Shown in pieces: positions 18,889-29,340 of a stretch of 64,000 bases of DNA. This DNA is from Bacteroidota bacterium (GTDB taxonomy: Bacteria > Bacteroidota > Bacteroidia > B-17B0 > Aurantibacillaceae): assembly GCA_013297775.1 (NCBI GenBank), contig JAAFIL010000007.1, positions 29,279-93,278 on the forward strand, written 5' to 3'. Numbering within the stretch: the first letter of the stretch is position 1; each line of letters starts with the position of its first letter. The position numbers and the translations under genes are program-made. Under the pieces are notes generated by a model. The model was not told the DNA's origin. It did not search any database and saw nothing but the letters and a program-made list of their open reading frames with translations.

Positions 18889-21800
18889 TTATTGAAAATT
18901 AATGCGCAAACTAAATCCACCTGTTGCGTTAGAGGTTGGGAAAGAAGCCGTTGTTTGTGGTCTATTTCTAATCCAATCGTAAAATAAACGGATGTTTATA
19001 TTTTGAGTAATATTATAATCAGCACTTGAGCGCAAGGTTATAATGTCGGTTCCGCCAGTTGGTGTACTAAATTCTTTTACAATATTGCGAATGACGGTTA
19101 AATTTCGTCGGTAACTCACATCAACTTTTACATTTAAGTCGCTTTCTAAAGGTTTGCCAAACACCTGAATCTTTTTAAGTTTAAGCCTTGGGTAACGGTA
19201 ACCTAAACCAACAATATACTCTTGTCCTTTTGTTTCAATAATTTGAGGCCCTGTTATATTAAGTGTAATTGTTTTATCGCGTCGCATTTCGGCATTGGCT
19301 TGCCAACCTGTTTTTACAAATTGGAAGTCGAATTTAAGCAGTGGCGAAAAGGCTTCTGTTATTGTTACGGCGTTAATGCTATAGTACGGCACAAAAATAT
19401 CGGTATTTTGAACGCCATTAATCACTAAAGCTGAATTGGGGACACGGTTTAACTGCGCTGCACCACGGTCTCCAAACAATAAATTATTAGAAAACCCTCC
19501 TATGTTGTAGCTACTTCTGTAACCGTGTCGAATGGTAATGCTACGAAATGTTTTTTGAAGCGTTTTAATTTTGCCCAAACCATCCCAGCTAATGGTCCAG
19601 TTAGGCATAGGAAAAGTAGGGAATGGATTTTTAGTGCCGTAATCTTTTATTTTTCTTCCAGTATAGGTATCATAAAATGTTCCTATAATAACATCTTGTT
19701 GATTAATTGAATACCCATCTATGAATGTTTTCCCATTAGCATCGCGTTGCTCACCCTTCGAGTTGATATTGGCTGAACCTAACTGTCGGGCATAATCTGC
19801 ACGGCGACTTAAAAACTCGGTAAATAAAGCCGACTCGGCACCAACCCCGCGATCGGTAAACGATTTAAAAAACGAGAAGTTAGAAATACTAAAATTACCG
19901 CTTTCGACTGGGCTAATTCCAAAATCGAAACGTTTGTTGATGGTATCGTAAAGCATGTACTCACTTAGGCTACGTGCTTTAGTAAGATTGCCATTTAATT
20001 CTATTCGCAAGCTACCGTGGGGCTCAATGCTCGAACGATAAGTAATATTATTATTATATGTTTCGGTGTAAGGTGTTGTTTGAATCGGAATTTGCGCTAA
20101 CCACCCATTTTGTGCCGAGCGTTGCCGGATTTGTGCATCGTACAAGCCTGTTGTAAATAAAAAACCTGGGGCTTGGTTTTGACTAAAATCCATGCCACCA
20201 TATTGCGAGTTGGGTTTAAAGTTAGGCAATGCTTGCCCGTTAGTTTGTTGCCAGGTTACAGAAACGTTCTTAATCATCATAATACCCTTCACTATAAATG
20301 CGGCAATGTCTTTAAAGTTTTCGTTTTTCTTGGGGTTGGTGCTATCTGTTAGCGCAATTTTAGATTTGGCAGCTTCTTTACTGGGTTTAGGGCTATTTAA
20401 TTGCCCTGAATTAACCCGTTTAAAATAAGGTATTTTATTGTATAAGGTGAGTAAATTGAAATTGGCCGTAATGTTGTGGCTGTTGGTATTTTGAATGGTA
20501 TTGCCAATAGAATCTGTCGCAGCAAAAGGTCGCCGTACCCATGAATAAGTGCCACCGTATCGGTAAGTTAGTGTAGCAAAATCGAGAATTGGAATTTTAT
20601 TAATAGGTACATTATAATTCAAATTCATACTTTGACGATAGGATATATTAGTTCCTCCTTTCATTAAATTATTAATTACCGAATCGCGTTGCGGCTCATA
20701 GTTTTTATCTACACGACCAAATGGCTCTAATACACGCCCCTCGTTGTTGGCACTATAATCAAACTTTAATGCTTTGGTTATATCCCAACGTAGGTTATAG
20801 TTTCTGTTAATTAAAAATTGTTTATTAAATTGAGCAAAGGTTAAATCTTTAGCCTGACTGTAAAAACTGGTGATGTCTCTATTCTTTAATTCACTAAAGT
20901 TTCGTGTAACGTCTATTCCTGCACCAAAGCTATTGGGTAACAATTGTAAATTAGCTTCTTTTATTAATACCATCCATTTATTGTTAAGCAACTTCGATTT
21001 CGACTTAGAAAAGGGCTTAAATACGGGTGGTTTTTGGAGGTTAAACTGGTAATTAATATTTCCTCTATACTGTTTGGTAACATTGTTTTCAATATTTACA
21101 TTTTGGCGCGACATTTCGTTGTAGGCATAAGTAACCGCAAAATTACTGATGTCCCAAGGCATGGGTTTTGCTTTTTTACGCTTAAGCCCATCTATTCTTA
21201 CATTGGTAAAGTTTATCCCTTTTCGTTCCGTAAAATCTCGTCCATCTTTTATGATTTTTCGTTTAATATCATCCGAAATATCATTCGATTTTTGCACATC
21301 ACTCATGCGTTGATCGGGGTCTAATGGATTAAATAAAGGTGTAATAATGGTTTGCCCATAATTATAAAAAATAGGCAAGGTTACTTTCCACTTTTGTGGG
21401 AAAAATTTGCCAGCGTTTAAATTAGTGCTTACGTCCCAATTAATTTGTGTTTCCTTACTACGCTCATTAATTTTTTTCTCAACACTACCAAAAAAAGGCG
21501 TGCTATAGGTTCCGGCTAAAGAAACTTGACCCAAATCGGCCAGTTTTGCTTGCATTTGCCCAGTAGCAGCCCATCCACCTTTATTATTAAAATCGGTTAG
21601 GCGTAATTCGTTTACCCAAACTTCGGCGCAATGGGCTAAACGTCCGTCATCTTTCGGATTTCGGATGCCTATTAATATGCCTTTCACGGTTCCTAAATTG
21701 GGATTACCAACTACCGTAATTTTATACCCACCCGAAAAATCTTGTGTGTAAGGCGTAGAAAGGGTATTCAAATTAGAGAAATACCCGAATTTGGCGTTTC

Positions 21801-24800
21801 GATTGGCTTTAGCTACACTTAAATCGGCAAATTTTATATCAATTTCGTTAGCCAAAGGCCAAACTTGCCGGCGAGCATCGTCACTATTAGGGTCGTAAGT
21901 ACCTTTTGGTGTGAGTTGCAAGGGGATTTCGTATTCGTAATAGTTGTTATTATAATCACTTCCTACACGCACAAAAACAGATAAATCGCCACTGTTTAAA
22001 GGAAGTCCGCTTAATTGTTCGCCATGTACAAACATACGGATGTGTTCAAACATACGAGTGTCTAAATCCATATTTTTAAAAATGGCACGGCTATCGCCGT
22101 CTCTTAAATTACATACGCGCATTTGTAGGGCTTGCTCGTTTAATAACACTAAATTGGTAGTTTGTACATTTTGCTGTTGTTGTATAGTTGGCGGAATAAC
22201 ATAGTTAACAGGCGATTTACTTGAGTTTTCTTGAACGCTAACGGCCGACACATCGAAACTTGTTCCGTTATCATCACCTTTGATGTACTCGCCAGGTTTA
22301 GTTAGGTCGAATTGGTAACGACGCCAATCGCTTCGCACCAACTCAAAGCGTGCTAAACGCAGCACTACTGGGCGATCGAAGCCTTTCATGTAAACACGCA
22401 TGAAACGTATCGAGTTGAAACCTTCAATATCGCCAATGGCACTTTCGAATTGGTTAATTGGCACCTTAAATTGATACCATTTCACGGTTTTATTAATGCC
22501 ATCTATACTAGCGGTGCCATCAAACGCATCCACTAAATAGTTGGTGCCTACCATGCCAGGTTTAATATCTTGTGGCGTAATCCGGATTCGGTATTGGTAG
22601 TAATTTTCAGTTTCGCTTAGTGTATTGTCTCGGTTAATGTCTTCAATATTAGGAATGGTGGTAGCCACGGTTGGATAGTTTCCTGAATTACCCAATGCGT
22701 TGTATTGCTGTTCGGTAGGAGAATTACCTTGTGTGTTATTATAAAGTCGGTAGCGTTCTATTGTTCTTAGCCGATCATCGTCATAATCATTGCCTCTAAA
22801 AAAATGATAATCATCGCTCGAAGGGTCGCGTAAAAGTTCTCTAATTCCTATGGCGTTGTTATCAACTCCGCCAGGGTAATTATTAACCGCTGTTAATACA
22901 CGTTGAAAAGCCAATTGTTCGGCGGCATTATCCATTCCATCGTAACCTACATCTTGCTTAGCACGGTCATTATTATCAGTACTAAAAGCATTAGCAATAG
23001 GGGGCAACGATGGGCTAATACCAACATTGGTAGTGTCGTTTTGTAAACCTTGTGTAATAGAACTTAACCCTTTTAAACCATTTTCGTAAGACATTTTTCC
23101 GTCTTTAATAACATCTTCGCTTACATTACCGAGGTTAATAAATAAATCACCACTTGGTAAACGGTTTTTGTCAAACGCCGAGTCGGTTGCCACGTCGTAA
23201 TCTTCGTTGTAAGGATCCATCATCCAAAATTGAACGTACTCAATGTTTGCCGCTTGAAAATCGTTGGTTTCTAATCGGCGCACAATACCGCCCCAACGGC
23301 TTTTGGGGTTATTGAGTAAGCCTTTTGAATCCATCCCTGCACTCGAACTTGTAGGCAATACATCGTAATTATAAGGCCCGCGTTGATTCGGATAATACGA
23401 TAACTCTAATAGTGGTAAAATATTGGGTTGTCCATTGGGGTTTCCTTTACCCGGAAACAACTCCGTTTCTAATACTTGCCGCCAAAGGTTATTTGCAAAA
23501 ATATTTTTATCGTAATAAGAGGGCGTTGTACCCGATTGACTACGTGTAAACATGGGGTCAATGGTGTACCAATTTAAGCGCGCCCTGTTGTTATTGGTTG
23601 ATAGTGTATTAGAACTCGAAGCCTCAGGAAAAGATACTGGTTGACCCTGCGGCACACTTGCCAAAAACCAAGAGTTGGGATTGCGAATATCTATTAAAGA
23701 AATAGAGCCTTCAAAGTCATCAATATAAGAATTTCCATTTCGACCTATGGCTTTGGCATTGCCCGGAAATAATTTGGCAAACTCTCCTCGGGTAGTTAAA
23801 CTACTCATTTCTTTAGTGCTGATGAGCGGGAGTTTATCAATCCAACGGGTTAAAAATGGCAATTCGGTTTTGTAATTATAATCTATTCCCGCAATAATAT
23901 TACTTACGGGTTCATCGCCAATATTAACTTTCTGAGTTATTGGGCGCTCGTTGTAACGCATAAAAGTACTTCCAATAGTTAAATCGCGGTTAACTCTAAA
24001 ATCAAAACGGTTGGCTATTAAACTTTTCTGTTGGATGTTAAACAAGGAATTACTTTCGACCGAAACTTTAATTTGTGAACCCGAATTTAAGATGCTTTCA
24101 TTAATGATTTTTACACGACCTAAAGTGTAATCTACTGTATAATCGGTATTCTCGGTTAGGGTTACGCCATTGGCTGAAACAACTACCGCACCTTGCGGAA
24201 TGTTAAGTGCATTTAAAGTGATTTCGGAACCCGATGCCGATCGGTAGCTTCCTTTTATTTTGTAGCGCGATTTTTCAGTTATAAAAGAAGCAGCTACTTT
24301 GGTTGAGTCGTATAATTCTTGAAAAATGTATTTGTTTGCAGCTGGAAAGTCATCGTTTTGATTAAACTGTTTGCTTAAGCCCGAGCCAAAGGGCTCTACC
24401 AAAGGAAAATATACCCGACCATTAACTGGGTTTATAGTGTAATCTTTTAAAAAGTCATACATACCATCTGGCGCTCTATCGCCGTTAACGGTTAATTTAT
24501 CGCAATTTAAAACGCGAATTAATTGGATGCCATTCACCGAACCAAACGGTAAATAAGGTATATCTACGCCAGTTTCGATGTTATTATAAAAAACATCGAG
24601 TCTAAAATCTTGAGCGTTTAAGTTATAAGCACCAAGCGAGTAAACGTTTTTCATCATCAAATCCCAAGTTGAATAGCGCGTGCTTACCAACGACCCTTTC
24701 AATAATTTAACGATAAGTGCTTTTGTGTTATCGGGATATTGATCGGCAAATTCACCAACTTGATACGTTTTACCTCCAAAGGTGTATTGAAATGAAACGG

Positions 24801-26325
24801 CTAAAACTTGGTCGTTATTGATGGTTTGATTGAGCGAGATGTAACCCAAACGTGGGTTAATCGTAAACTCGTTTGAATTTAAACGGCGGGCATTGTTAAT
24901 TACATCAAAATCGCGAGCTTGTAACATGTACTCTTTAGATGTGTTGGCATTGTTTTGAGCATTTTGTGTGGAGCCTAATGCCCCCTTTACATTACTGCCT
25001 ACCCTGTCTCTAATGAGGCCAAGCCCATTGGTAGAGTCAATTAAAATACTATAAAGGTTATTAGAGCCATTGGAGGGAAAGTTTCCGGCACTATCCACTA
25101 AAGCAAATCTACTAGGTACAACATTGTTTTGAGAGGCTTGTAAAGATTTTAGCGTGTGTACCGAGTCTTCTCCTAAATCGGCAAAAGCGGCCACATTGCG
25201 CGTTTGATCTTGGTTACCAGTTTGATTTAATACATAAACTTCTACTCGGGTAATAACAATTGGTGAATTAACAATTGGTAAAGAAGCCATCCAATTATCG
25301 TAATTATCGCGGAAATAATGCCCTAAAAAATAATGTTTGTTGGCTTCATAGTTTTCGGCACTTACTGCAAATTGTTGGGTTTGTGCGCCACCTTGAACGT
25401 TTACTTCTTGCTTCTTTCCGCGTTGTTGCGATAAAATGGTGGTCATGCGTAAACGGCCAAATTGCAATTCGGTTTTTACACCAAATAAACTTTGGCTTCC
25501 TGTTATTAAGGTACTATTTAGAGGAAGGGTTACATTACCCGCTTCAATTTTTTTAATAATTTCATCTTCGTAGCCCGTGTAATCCATTTTAACTTGATTT
25601 TCCCAATCGAACGATGCTTCGGTGTTGTAGTTAGTGGTTACTCGCAATTTATCGCCAATTTTACCAATCAAATTTAACTGAATGCGCATGTTAAAATCGA
25701 AGTTGGTTACCTTTTGTTGACGTTGTGGAATAGCTGGGTTTAACGTTTTATTTCGATTTAACCCAAAGATAAGTTCGGCAGTACCTGTTGGGCGTATATC
25801 TACTGTATTTCCACCAAAAATACGATCAAACAATTCGCTATTAACTTGTAATTTTGGCACTAAGCCTTTTTTAGGGCGATTGTTCAAATCGTCGGCGGCT
25901 ACCTTTGTGCGCCAATAATCGCGTACCGATTTTTTAAACATATAATCGCGGTACTCTTTTAAACTCATATAGGTTTCTGGTCGGTAATCTATATCGCCTA
26001 TTTTTTGTTTCACATCGTAAGAACCATTTTGAGCATTGTACTCGGTAGTGGTTTTTATATTGCTAGGATTTTGAAGGTAGAGTTTATTGGGCGGATCGTA
26101 TTGAGGTGGCTTGCCAGTGTTGTCTTTAAATTCGTAAGGTAACTCTACAATTGGCGAGTCGATTGGTAATTTTTTATCTTCTTTTTCGAGCAAATCCTCG
26201 GCTTCAAACGCATAATTGGTAAACTTAGCATCGGTGCCTTCGTTGCCACTTTTCAACATCATGCCAGTTAAGCCAGCCGTAACGGTTCCTACAAGTACAA
26301 AATTTATAAGTGTTCCAATTTTCAC
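18889..26325 (-). CDS. sprA: type IX secretion translocon / gliding motility protein SprA
   Basis: Giant outer-membrane beta-barrel that forms the type IX secretion channel. The 2478-aa length is the family's usual size (about 2400). After an N-terminal hydrophobic segment, recognisable SprA stretches include the region RNGNSYIDDFEGSISLIDIR (about residue 868), the WFLASVPQG and WYTIDPMF motifs, ANIEYVQFWMMDPYNEDY, and the C-terminal strand run ending GFSLRINFQ. The start is GTG at 26325. It sits between ruvA and gcvH, an arrangement typical of gliding Flavobacteriia and relatives. Short ORFs on the other strand are shadows. Export of CTD-tagged proteins by this cell is therefore likely. Confidence 0.97.
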   Translation of the reverse strand: MKIGTLINFVLVGTVTAGLTGMMLKSGNEGTDAKFTNYAFEAEDLLEKEDKKLPIDSPIVELPYEFKDNTGKPPQYDPPNKLYLQNPSNIKTTTEYNAQNGSYDVKQKIGDIDYRPETYMSLKEYRDYMFKKSVRDYWRTKVAADDLNNRPKKGLVPKLQVNSELFDRIFGGNTVDIRPTGTAELIFGLNRNKTLNPAIPQRQQKVTNFDFNMRIQLNLIGKIGDKLRVTTNYNTEASFDWENQVKMDYTGYEDEIIKKIEAGNVTLPLNSTLITGSQSLFGVKTELQFGRLRMTTILSQQRGKKQEVNVQGGAQTQQFAVSAENYEANKHYFLGHYFRDNYDNWMASLPIVNSPIVITRVEVYVLNQTGNQDQTRNVAAFADLGEDSVHTLKSLQASQNNVVPSRFALVDSAGNFPSNGSNNLYSILIDSTNGLGLIRDRVGSNVKGALGSTQNAQNNANTSKEYMLQARDFDVINNARRLNSNEFTINPRLGYISLNQTINNDQVLAVSFQYTFGGKTYQVGEFADQYPDNTKALIVKLLKGSLVSTRYSTWDLMMKNVYSLGAYNLNAQDFRLDVFYNNIETGVDIPYLPFGSVNGIQLIRVLNCDKLTVNGDRAPDGMYDFLKDYTINPVNGRVYFPLVEPFGSGLSKQFNQNDDFPAANKYIFQELYDSTKVAASFITEKSRYKIKGSYRSASGSEITLNALNIPQGAVVVSANGVTLTENTDYTVDYTLGRVKIINESILNSGSQIKVSVESNSLFNIQQKSLIANRFDFRVNRDLTIGSTFMRYNERPITQKVNIGDEPVSNIIAGIDYNYKTELPFLTRWIDKLPLISTKEMSSLTTRGEFAKLFPGNAKAIGRNGNSYIDDFEGSISLIDIRNPNSWFLASVPQGQPVSFPEASSSNTLSTNNNRARLNWYTIDPMFTRSQSGTTPSYYDKNIFANNLWRQVLETELFPGKGNPNGQPNILPLLELSYYPNQRGPYNYDVLPTSSSAGMDSKGLLNNPKSRWGGIVRRLETNDFQAANIEYVQFWMMDPYNEDYDVATDSAFDKNRLPSGDLFINLGNVSEDVIKDGKMSYENGLKGLSSITQGLQNDTTNVGISPSLPPIANAFSTDNNDRAKQDVGYDGMDNAAEQLAFQRVLTAVNNYPGGVDNNAIGIRELLRDPSSDDYHFFRGNDYDDDRLRTIERYRLYNNTQGNSPTEQQYNALGNSGNYPTVATTIPNIEDINRDNTLSETENYYQYRIRITPQDIKPGMVGTNYLVDAFDGTASIDGINKTVKWYQFKVPINQFESAIGDIEGFNSIRFMRVYMKGFDRPVVLRLARFELVRSDWRRYQFDLTKPGEYIKGDDNGTSFDVSAVSVQENSSKSPVNYVIPPTIQQQQNVQTTNLVLLNEQALQMRVCNLRDGDSRAIFKNMDLDTRMFEHIRMFVHGEQLSGLPLNSGDLSVFVRVGSDYNNNYYEYEIPLQLTPKGTYDPNSDDARRQVWPLANEIDIKFADLSVAKANRNAKFGYFSNLNTLSTPYTQDFSGGYKITVVGNPNLGTVKGILIGIRNPKDDGRLAHCAEVWVNELRLTDFNNKGGWAATGQMQAKLADLGQVSLAGTYSTPFFGSVEKKINERSKETQINWDVSTNLNAGKFFPQKWKVTLPIFYNYGQTIITPLFNPLDPDQRMSDVQKSNDISDDIKRKIIKDGRDFTERKGINFTNVRIDGLKRKKAKPMPWDISNFAVTYAYNEMSRQNVNIENNVTKQYRGNINYQFNLQKPPVFKPFSKSKSKLLNNKWMVLIKEANLQLLPNSFGAGIDVTRNFSELKNRDITSFYSQAKDLTFAQFNKQFLINRNYNLRWDITKALKFDYSANNEGRVLEPFGRVDKNYEPQRDSVINNLMKGGTNISYRQSMNLNYNVPINKIPILDFATLTYRYGGTYSWVRRPFAATDSIGNTIQNTNSHNITANFNLLTLYNKIPYFKRVNSGQLNSPKPSKEAAKSKIALTDSTNPKKNENFKDIAAFIVKGIMMIKNVSVTWQQTNGQALPNFKPNSQYGGMDFSQNQAPGFLFTTGLYDAQIRQRSAQNGWLAQIPIQTTPYTETYNNNITYRSSIEPHGSLRIELNGNLTKARSLSEYMLYDTINKRFDFGISPVESGNFSISNFSFFKSFTDRGVGAESALFTEFLSRRADYARQLGSANINSKGEQRDANGKTFIDGYSINQQDVIIGTFYDTYTGRKIKDYGTKNPFPTFPMPNWTISWDGLGKIKTLQKTFRSITIRHGYRSSYNIGGFSNNLLFGDRGAAQLNRVPNSALVINGVQNTDIFVPYYSINAVTITEAFSPLLKFDFQFVKTGWQANAEMRRDKTITLNITGPQIIETKGQEYIVGLGYRYPRLKLKKIQVFGKPLESDLNVKVDVSYRRNLTVIRNIVKEFSTPTGGTDIITLRSSADYNITQNINIRLFYDWIRNRPQTTASFPTSNATGGFSLRINFQ

Positions 26326-26340
26326 GTATCTAAAACTGTC

Positions 26341-26940
26341 TTAAAGATTTTTTAAAGCTGCTTTAATTAATTCATCTACTTTTCCGGTACTAATACCTTG
26401 TTGTTTAATGGTTTTCTCCAATGCTTTTTCGGCTACCAATTTAGGAAACCCTAACGTAATTAATGCCAATAACGCCTCGTCTTTGTTTTTATTGTACGAT
26501 GGATTGACAATGCTAGAAATGCCCCCTTCGTGTTTGCCTAGCTTTCCTTTTAAGTCAACCACAATGCGCTGAGCCGTTTTATCGCCAATGCCTTTAATAC
26601 TTTTTAGAGCCGCCACATTGGCGGTATTAATAGCAGTAGCAATTTCGGTGGCACTCATGCTACTCAGCATTAAAAGGGCACTTGCCCCGCCCACACCACT
26701 TACGCTAATTAGCTTTCTAAATAATTCTAATTCTTCCTCGTCGGCAAAGCCATAGTGCTTGGGATTATCGTCTCTGATGTAAACGCTTTCTACAAATAAT
26801 TGAGCTTCGGTTTGACTTTGTAAACGGGTATAAGTATTTAACGAAATTAATAATCCATAACCAATGCCATGGCTTTCGATAACCAGATAGGCTGGTTGAC
26901 GTTGGGTGATAGTTCCTTTTATATAATGTATTAACGACAT
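26341..26940 (-). CDS. ruvA: Holliday junction branch-migration protein RuvA
   Basis: Binds four-way DNA junctions and loads the RuvB motor. The 199-aa protein has the OB-fold N-terminal domain (MSLIHYIKGTITQRQPAYLV), the helix-hairpin-helix pair including SVSGVGGASALLML and LKSIKGIGDKTAQRIVVDLK, and a C-terminal RuvB-contact domain after residue 150. It lies 9 bases after maeB and 15 bases before sprA, so the three genes are probably cotranscribed. Confidence 0.96.
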   Translation of the reverse strand: MSLIHYIKGTITQRQPAYLVIESHGIGYGLLISLNTYTRLQSQTEAQLFVESVYIRDDNPKHYGFADEEELELFRKLISVSGVGGASALLMLSSMSATEIATAINTANVAALKSIKGIGDKTAQRIVVDLKGKLGKHEGGISSIVNPSYNKNKDEALLALITLGFPKLVAEKALEKTIKQQGISTGKVDELIKAALKNL

Positions 26941-26949
26941 CTATTTTCG

Positions 26950-29217
26950 TTATTTTTTATTTTGAGCATCTACTACTGCAATAATAATCATATTTACTAT
27001 TTCGCGCACACTGCTGCCCAATTGCAAAACATGGACAGGTTTATTTAATCCCATTAAAACTGGGCCAATGGCTTCGGCACCGCCTAATTCTTGCATTAAT
27101 TTATAAGCAATATTGCCTGCAGCTAAGTTTGGAAAAATAAATGTATTAACATCCTTATCAACCAAATTACTAAACGGAAACTGTTCTTTTAAAAGATTGT
27201 TGTTGGTAGCAAAATTGGCTTGAATGTCGCCATCAACAATTAAACCGGGGTAATTATTATGAAGGATACTCACTGCTTCGCTTACTTTATTGGGCACTGC
27301 GCCTTCGCTTGACCCAAAATTGGTATAGCTTAACATGGCAATACGGGGTGTAATGTTAAATTGCTTCACGGTATTGGCAGTTAAAACGGCTATGTCGGCC
27401 AGTTCTTGTGCGGTTGGATCGGCATTCATGGTTGTGTCTGCAAAGAAATAAGGTCCTTTTTTAGTCATCATCATGTAAAGGCCCGCTACACGCGATACGC
27501 CCGATTGCACACCGATGACCTCTAATGCAGGCTTAATGGGTTGCCCATATTTTCGGGTTAATCCACTAATCATGGCGTCGGCTAAACCCGTTTCTACCAT
27601 CATGGCTCCAAAATAATTACGGTCGCGCATCAACTTACGTGCATCGTATTGTGTTAAACCGCGGCGTTGGCGTTTTTTCCAAAGGATATCACCAAATTCG
27701 TTGCGGTTACTTTCATCTTCTAACAAAGGGTCAATAATGGTCATGTCCGACAAATCAATGTGATTTTCGTCGGCAATGGCATTAATTTTTTTGTGGTTGC
27801 CTAATAAAATAGGTTTGGCAATATTTTCGTCTCGTACCACTTGAGCCGCCTTTAGTATTTTATAGGTATCGGCTTCGGTAAATACTACTCGCTTTGGATT
27901 GCTTTTAGCTTTATTAGCTAGGCTACGCATCAATTTATTATCTTTTCCTAAGCGATTTTCGAGTTCGGCTTTATACGCATCCCAGTCGATAATTTTACGT
28001 TGAGCAATGCCACTATCAATGGCCGCTTTGGCAACAGCCGCCGAAACTTCGGCAATTAAACGGCTATCTATGGGTTTGGGGATAATGTAGTCGGAACCAA
28101 AACTTAAATTTTTAGAGCCATACGCTAAATTAACATAGTCGGGCACGTCTTGTTTGGCTAACTCGGCAATGGCTTTGGTAGCAGCTAATTTCATGGCTTC
28201 GTTTATACCCGTGGCGCGCACGTCCATGGCGCCTCTAAAAATAAAAGGAAACCCTAATACATTATTAACTTGGTTAGGATGATCGCTTCGACCTGTGGCT
28301 ACAATAATATCGGGACGAGAGGTAATGGCTTCTTCGTAAGAAATTTCGGGAGTTGGATTGGCTAAGGCAAACACAATACAGTTTTTAGCCATGCCACGAA
28401 TCATCTCTTGATTTAAAATATTTCCTTTGGAAAGCCCAACAAATACATCGGCATCTTTTAGCCCTTCTTCTAATGAACCAATGTGGATGTGTTCACTGGC
28501 AAAAAGTTGTTTATAAGCATCTAAATCTGTTCTGTTTTTATGAATAAGTCCTTTGCTATCGAACATTAAAATGTTTTCTTTTTTAACTCCAACTGCCAAA
28601 TACATTTTAGCACATGAAATAGCCGAAGCTCCAGCCCCGTTAATCACAAGTTTAACATCTTCGAGTTTTTTACCCGACAGTTCAACGGCATTGATTAATC
28701 CGGCGGCCGAAATAATAGCCGTACCGTGTTGGTCATCGTGCATTAATGGAATATTTAGTTCTTCCTTTAAGCGGCGTTCGATTTCAAAACATTCGGGTGC
28801 TTTAATATCTTCGAGGTTAATGCCTCCAAAGGTGGGCGCAATATTTTTTACGGTTCTTACAAACTCTTCGATGTCTTTGGTATCAATTTCTATATCAAAT
28901 ACATCAATGTCGGCAAAAATTTTAAAAAGCAAGCCTTTGCCTTCCATTACAGGTTTAGATGCCAATGCACCAATATCGCCTAAGCCCAGCACCGCCGTGC
29001 CATTAGAAATAACTGCTACTAAATTCCCTTTGGCGGTGTACTTATAAACATCTTCCGGATTTTTTTCAATTTCTAAACACGGTTCTGCCACGCCAGGCGA
29101 GTAAGCCAAGGTTAAATCGCGTTGGGTACTGTATGGTTTAGTGGGGATTACTTCAATCTTTCCAGGACGCCCCTGTGCATGATAATCCAATGCGTCTTCT
29201 CTACGAAATTTCGCCAT
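26950..29217 (-). CDS. maeB: NADP-dependent malic enzyme with C-terminal phosphotransacetylase-like domain
   Basis: Decarboxylates malate to pyruvate, producing NADPH. The 755-aa fusion has the malic domain (residues 1-160; LTLAYSPGVAEPCLEI, MHDDQHGTAIISAAG), the NAD(P)-binding domain (LVINGAGASAISCAKM), and from about residue 430 a phosphate acetyl/butyryltransferase-like domain. In MaeB this last domain is regulatory and usually inactive as a transacetylase. It leads the maeB-ruvA-sprA group, with a TACTTTCG element on the minus strand at 29245-29238 as a possible -7 box. Confidence 0.95.
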   Translation of the reverse strand: MAKFRREDALDYHAQGRPGKIEVIPTKPYSTQRDLTLAYSPGVAEPCLEIEKNPEDVYKYTAKGNLVAVISNGTAVLGLGDIGALASKPVMEGKGLLFKIFADIDVFDIEIDTKDIEEFVRTVKNIAPTFGGINLEDIKAPECFEIERRLKEELNIPLMHDDQHGTAIISAAGLINAVELSGKKLEDVKLVINGAGASAISCAKMYLAVGVKKENILMFDSKGLIHKNRTDLDAYKQLFASEHIHIGSLEEGLKDADVFVGLSKGNILNQEMIRGMAKNCIVFALANPTPEISYEEAITSRPDIIVATGRSDHPNQVNNVLGFPFIFRGAMDVRATGINEAMKLAATKAIAELAKQDVPDYVNLAYGSKNLSFGSDYIIPKPIDSRLIAEVSAAVAKAAIDSGIAQRKIIDWDAYKAELENRLGKDNKLMRSLANKAKSNPKRVVFTEADTYKILKAAQVVRDENIAKPILLGNHKKINAIADENHIDLSDMTIIDPLLEDESNRNEFGDILWKKRQRRGLTQYDARKLMRDRNYFGAMMVETGLADAMISGLTRKYGQPIKPALEVIGVQSGVSRVAGLYMMMTKKGPYFFADTTMNADPTAQELADIAVLTANTVKQFNITPRIAMLSYTNFGSSEGAVPNKVSEAVSILHNNYPGLIVDGDIQANFATNNNLLKEQFPFSNLVDKDVNTFIFPNLAAGNIAYKLMQELGGAEAIGPVLMGLNKPVHVLQLGSSVREIVNMIIIAVVDAQNKK

Positions 29218-29237
29218 AATTTGTTTTTAAAGGATAG

Positions 29238-29245
29238 CGAAAGTA
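29238..29245 (-). promoter_or_regulatory. possible -7 element (TACTTTCG) of the maeB-ruvA-sprA transcript
   Basis: One mismatch to TAnnTTTG, 20 bases before the maeB ATG, the same spacing as other candidate promoters in this window. No convincing -33 TTG was seen, so this remains weak. Confidence 0.35.
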
Positions 29246-29340
29246 CAAAAAATAAATGGTTTTCGATAATATTTACAGCAAGTTAACCGACTGATTTTCA
29301 GGCTAATAAAATACATACTAAATTTACTTTTTTTACGTTA

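Noticed and set aside
18889-26325. Several + strand open frames of 60-96 codons inside sprA
   Set aside because: They are shadows of a well-conserved gene on the other strand, with no starts, context or protein-like features.
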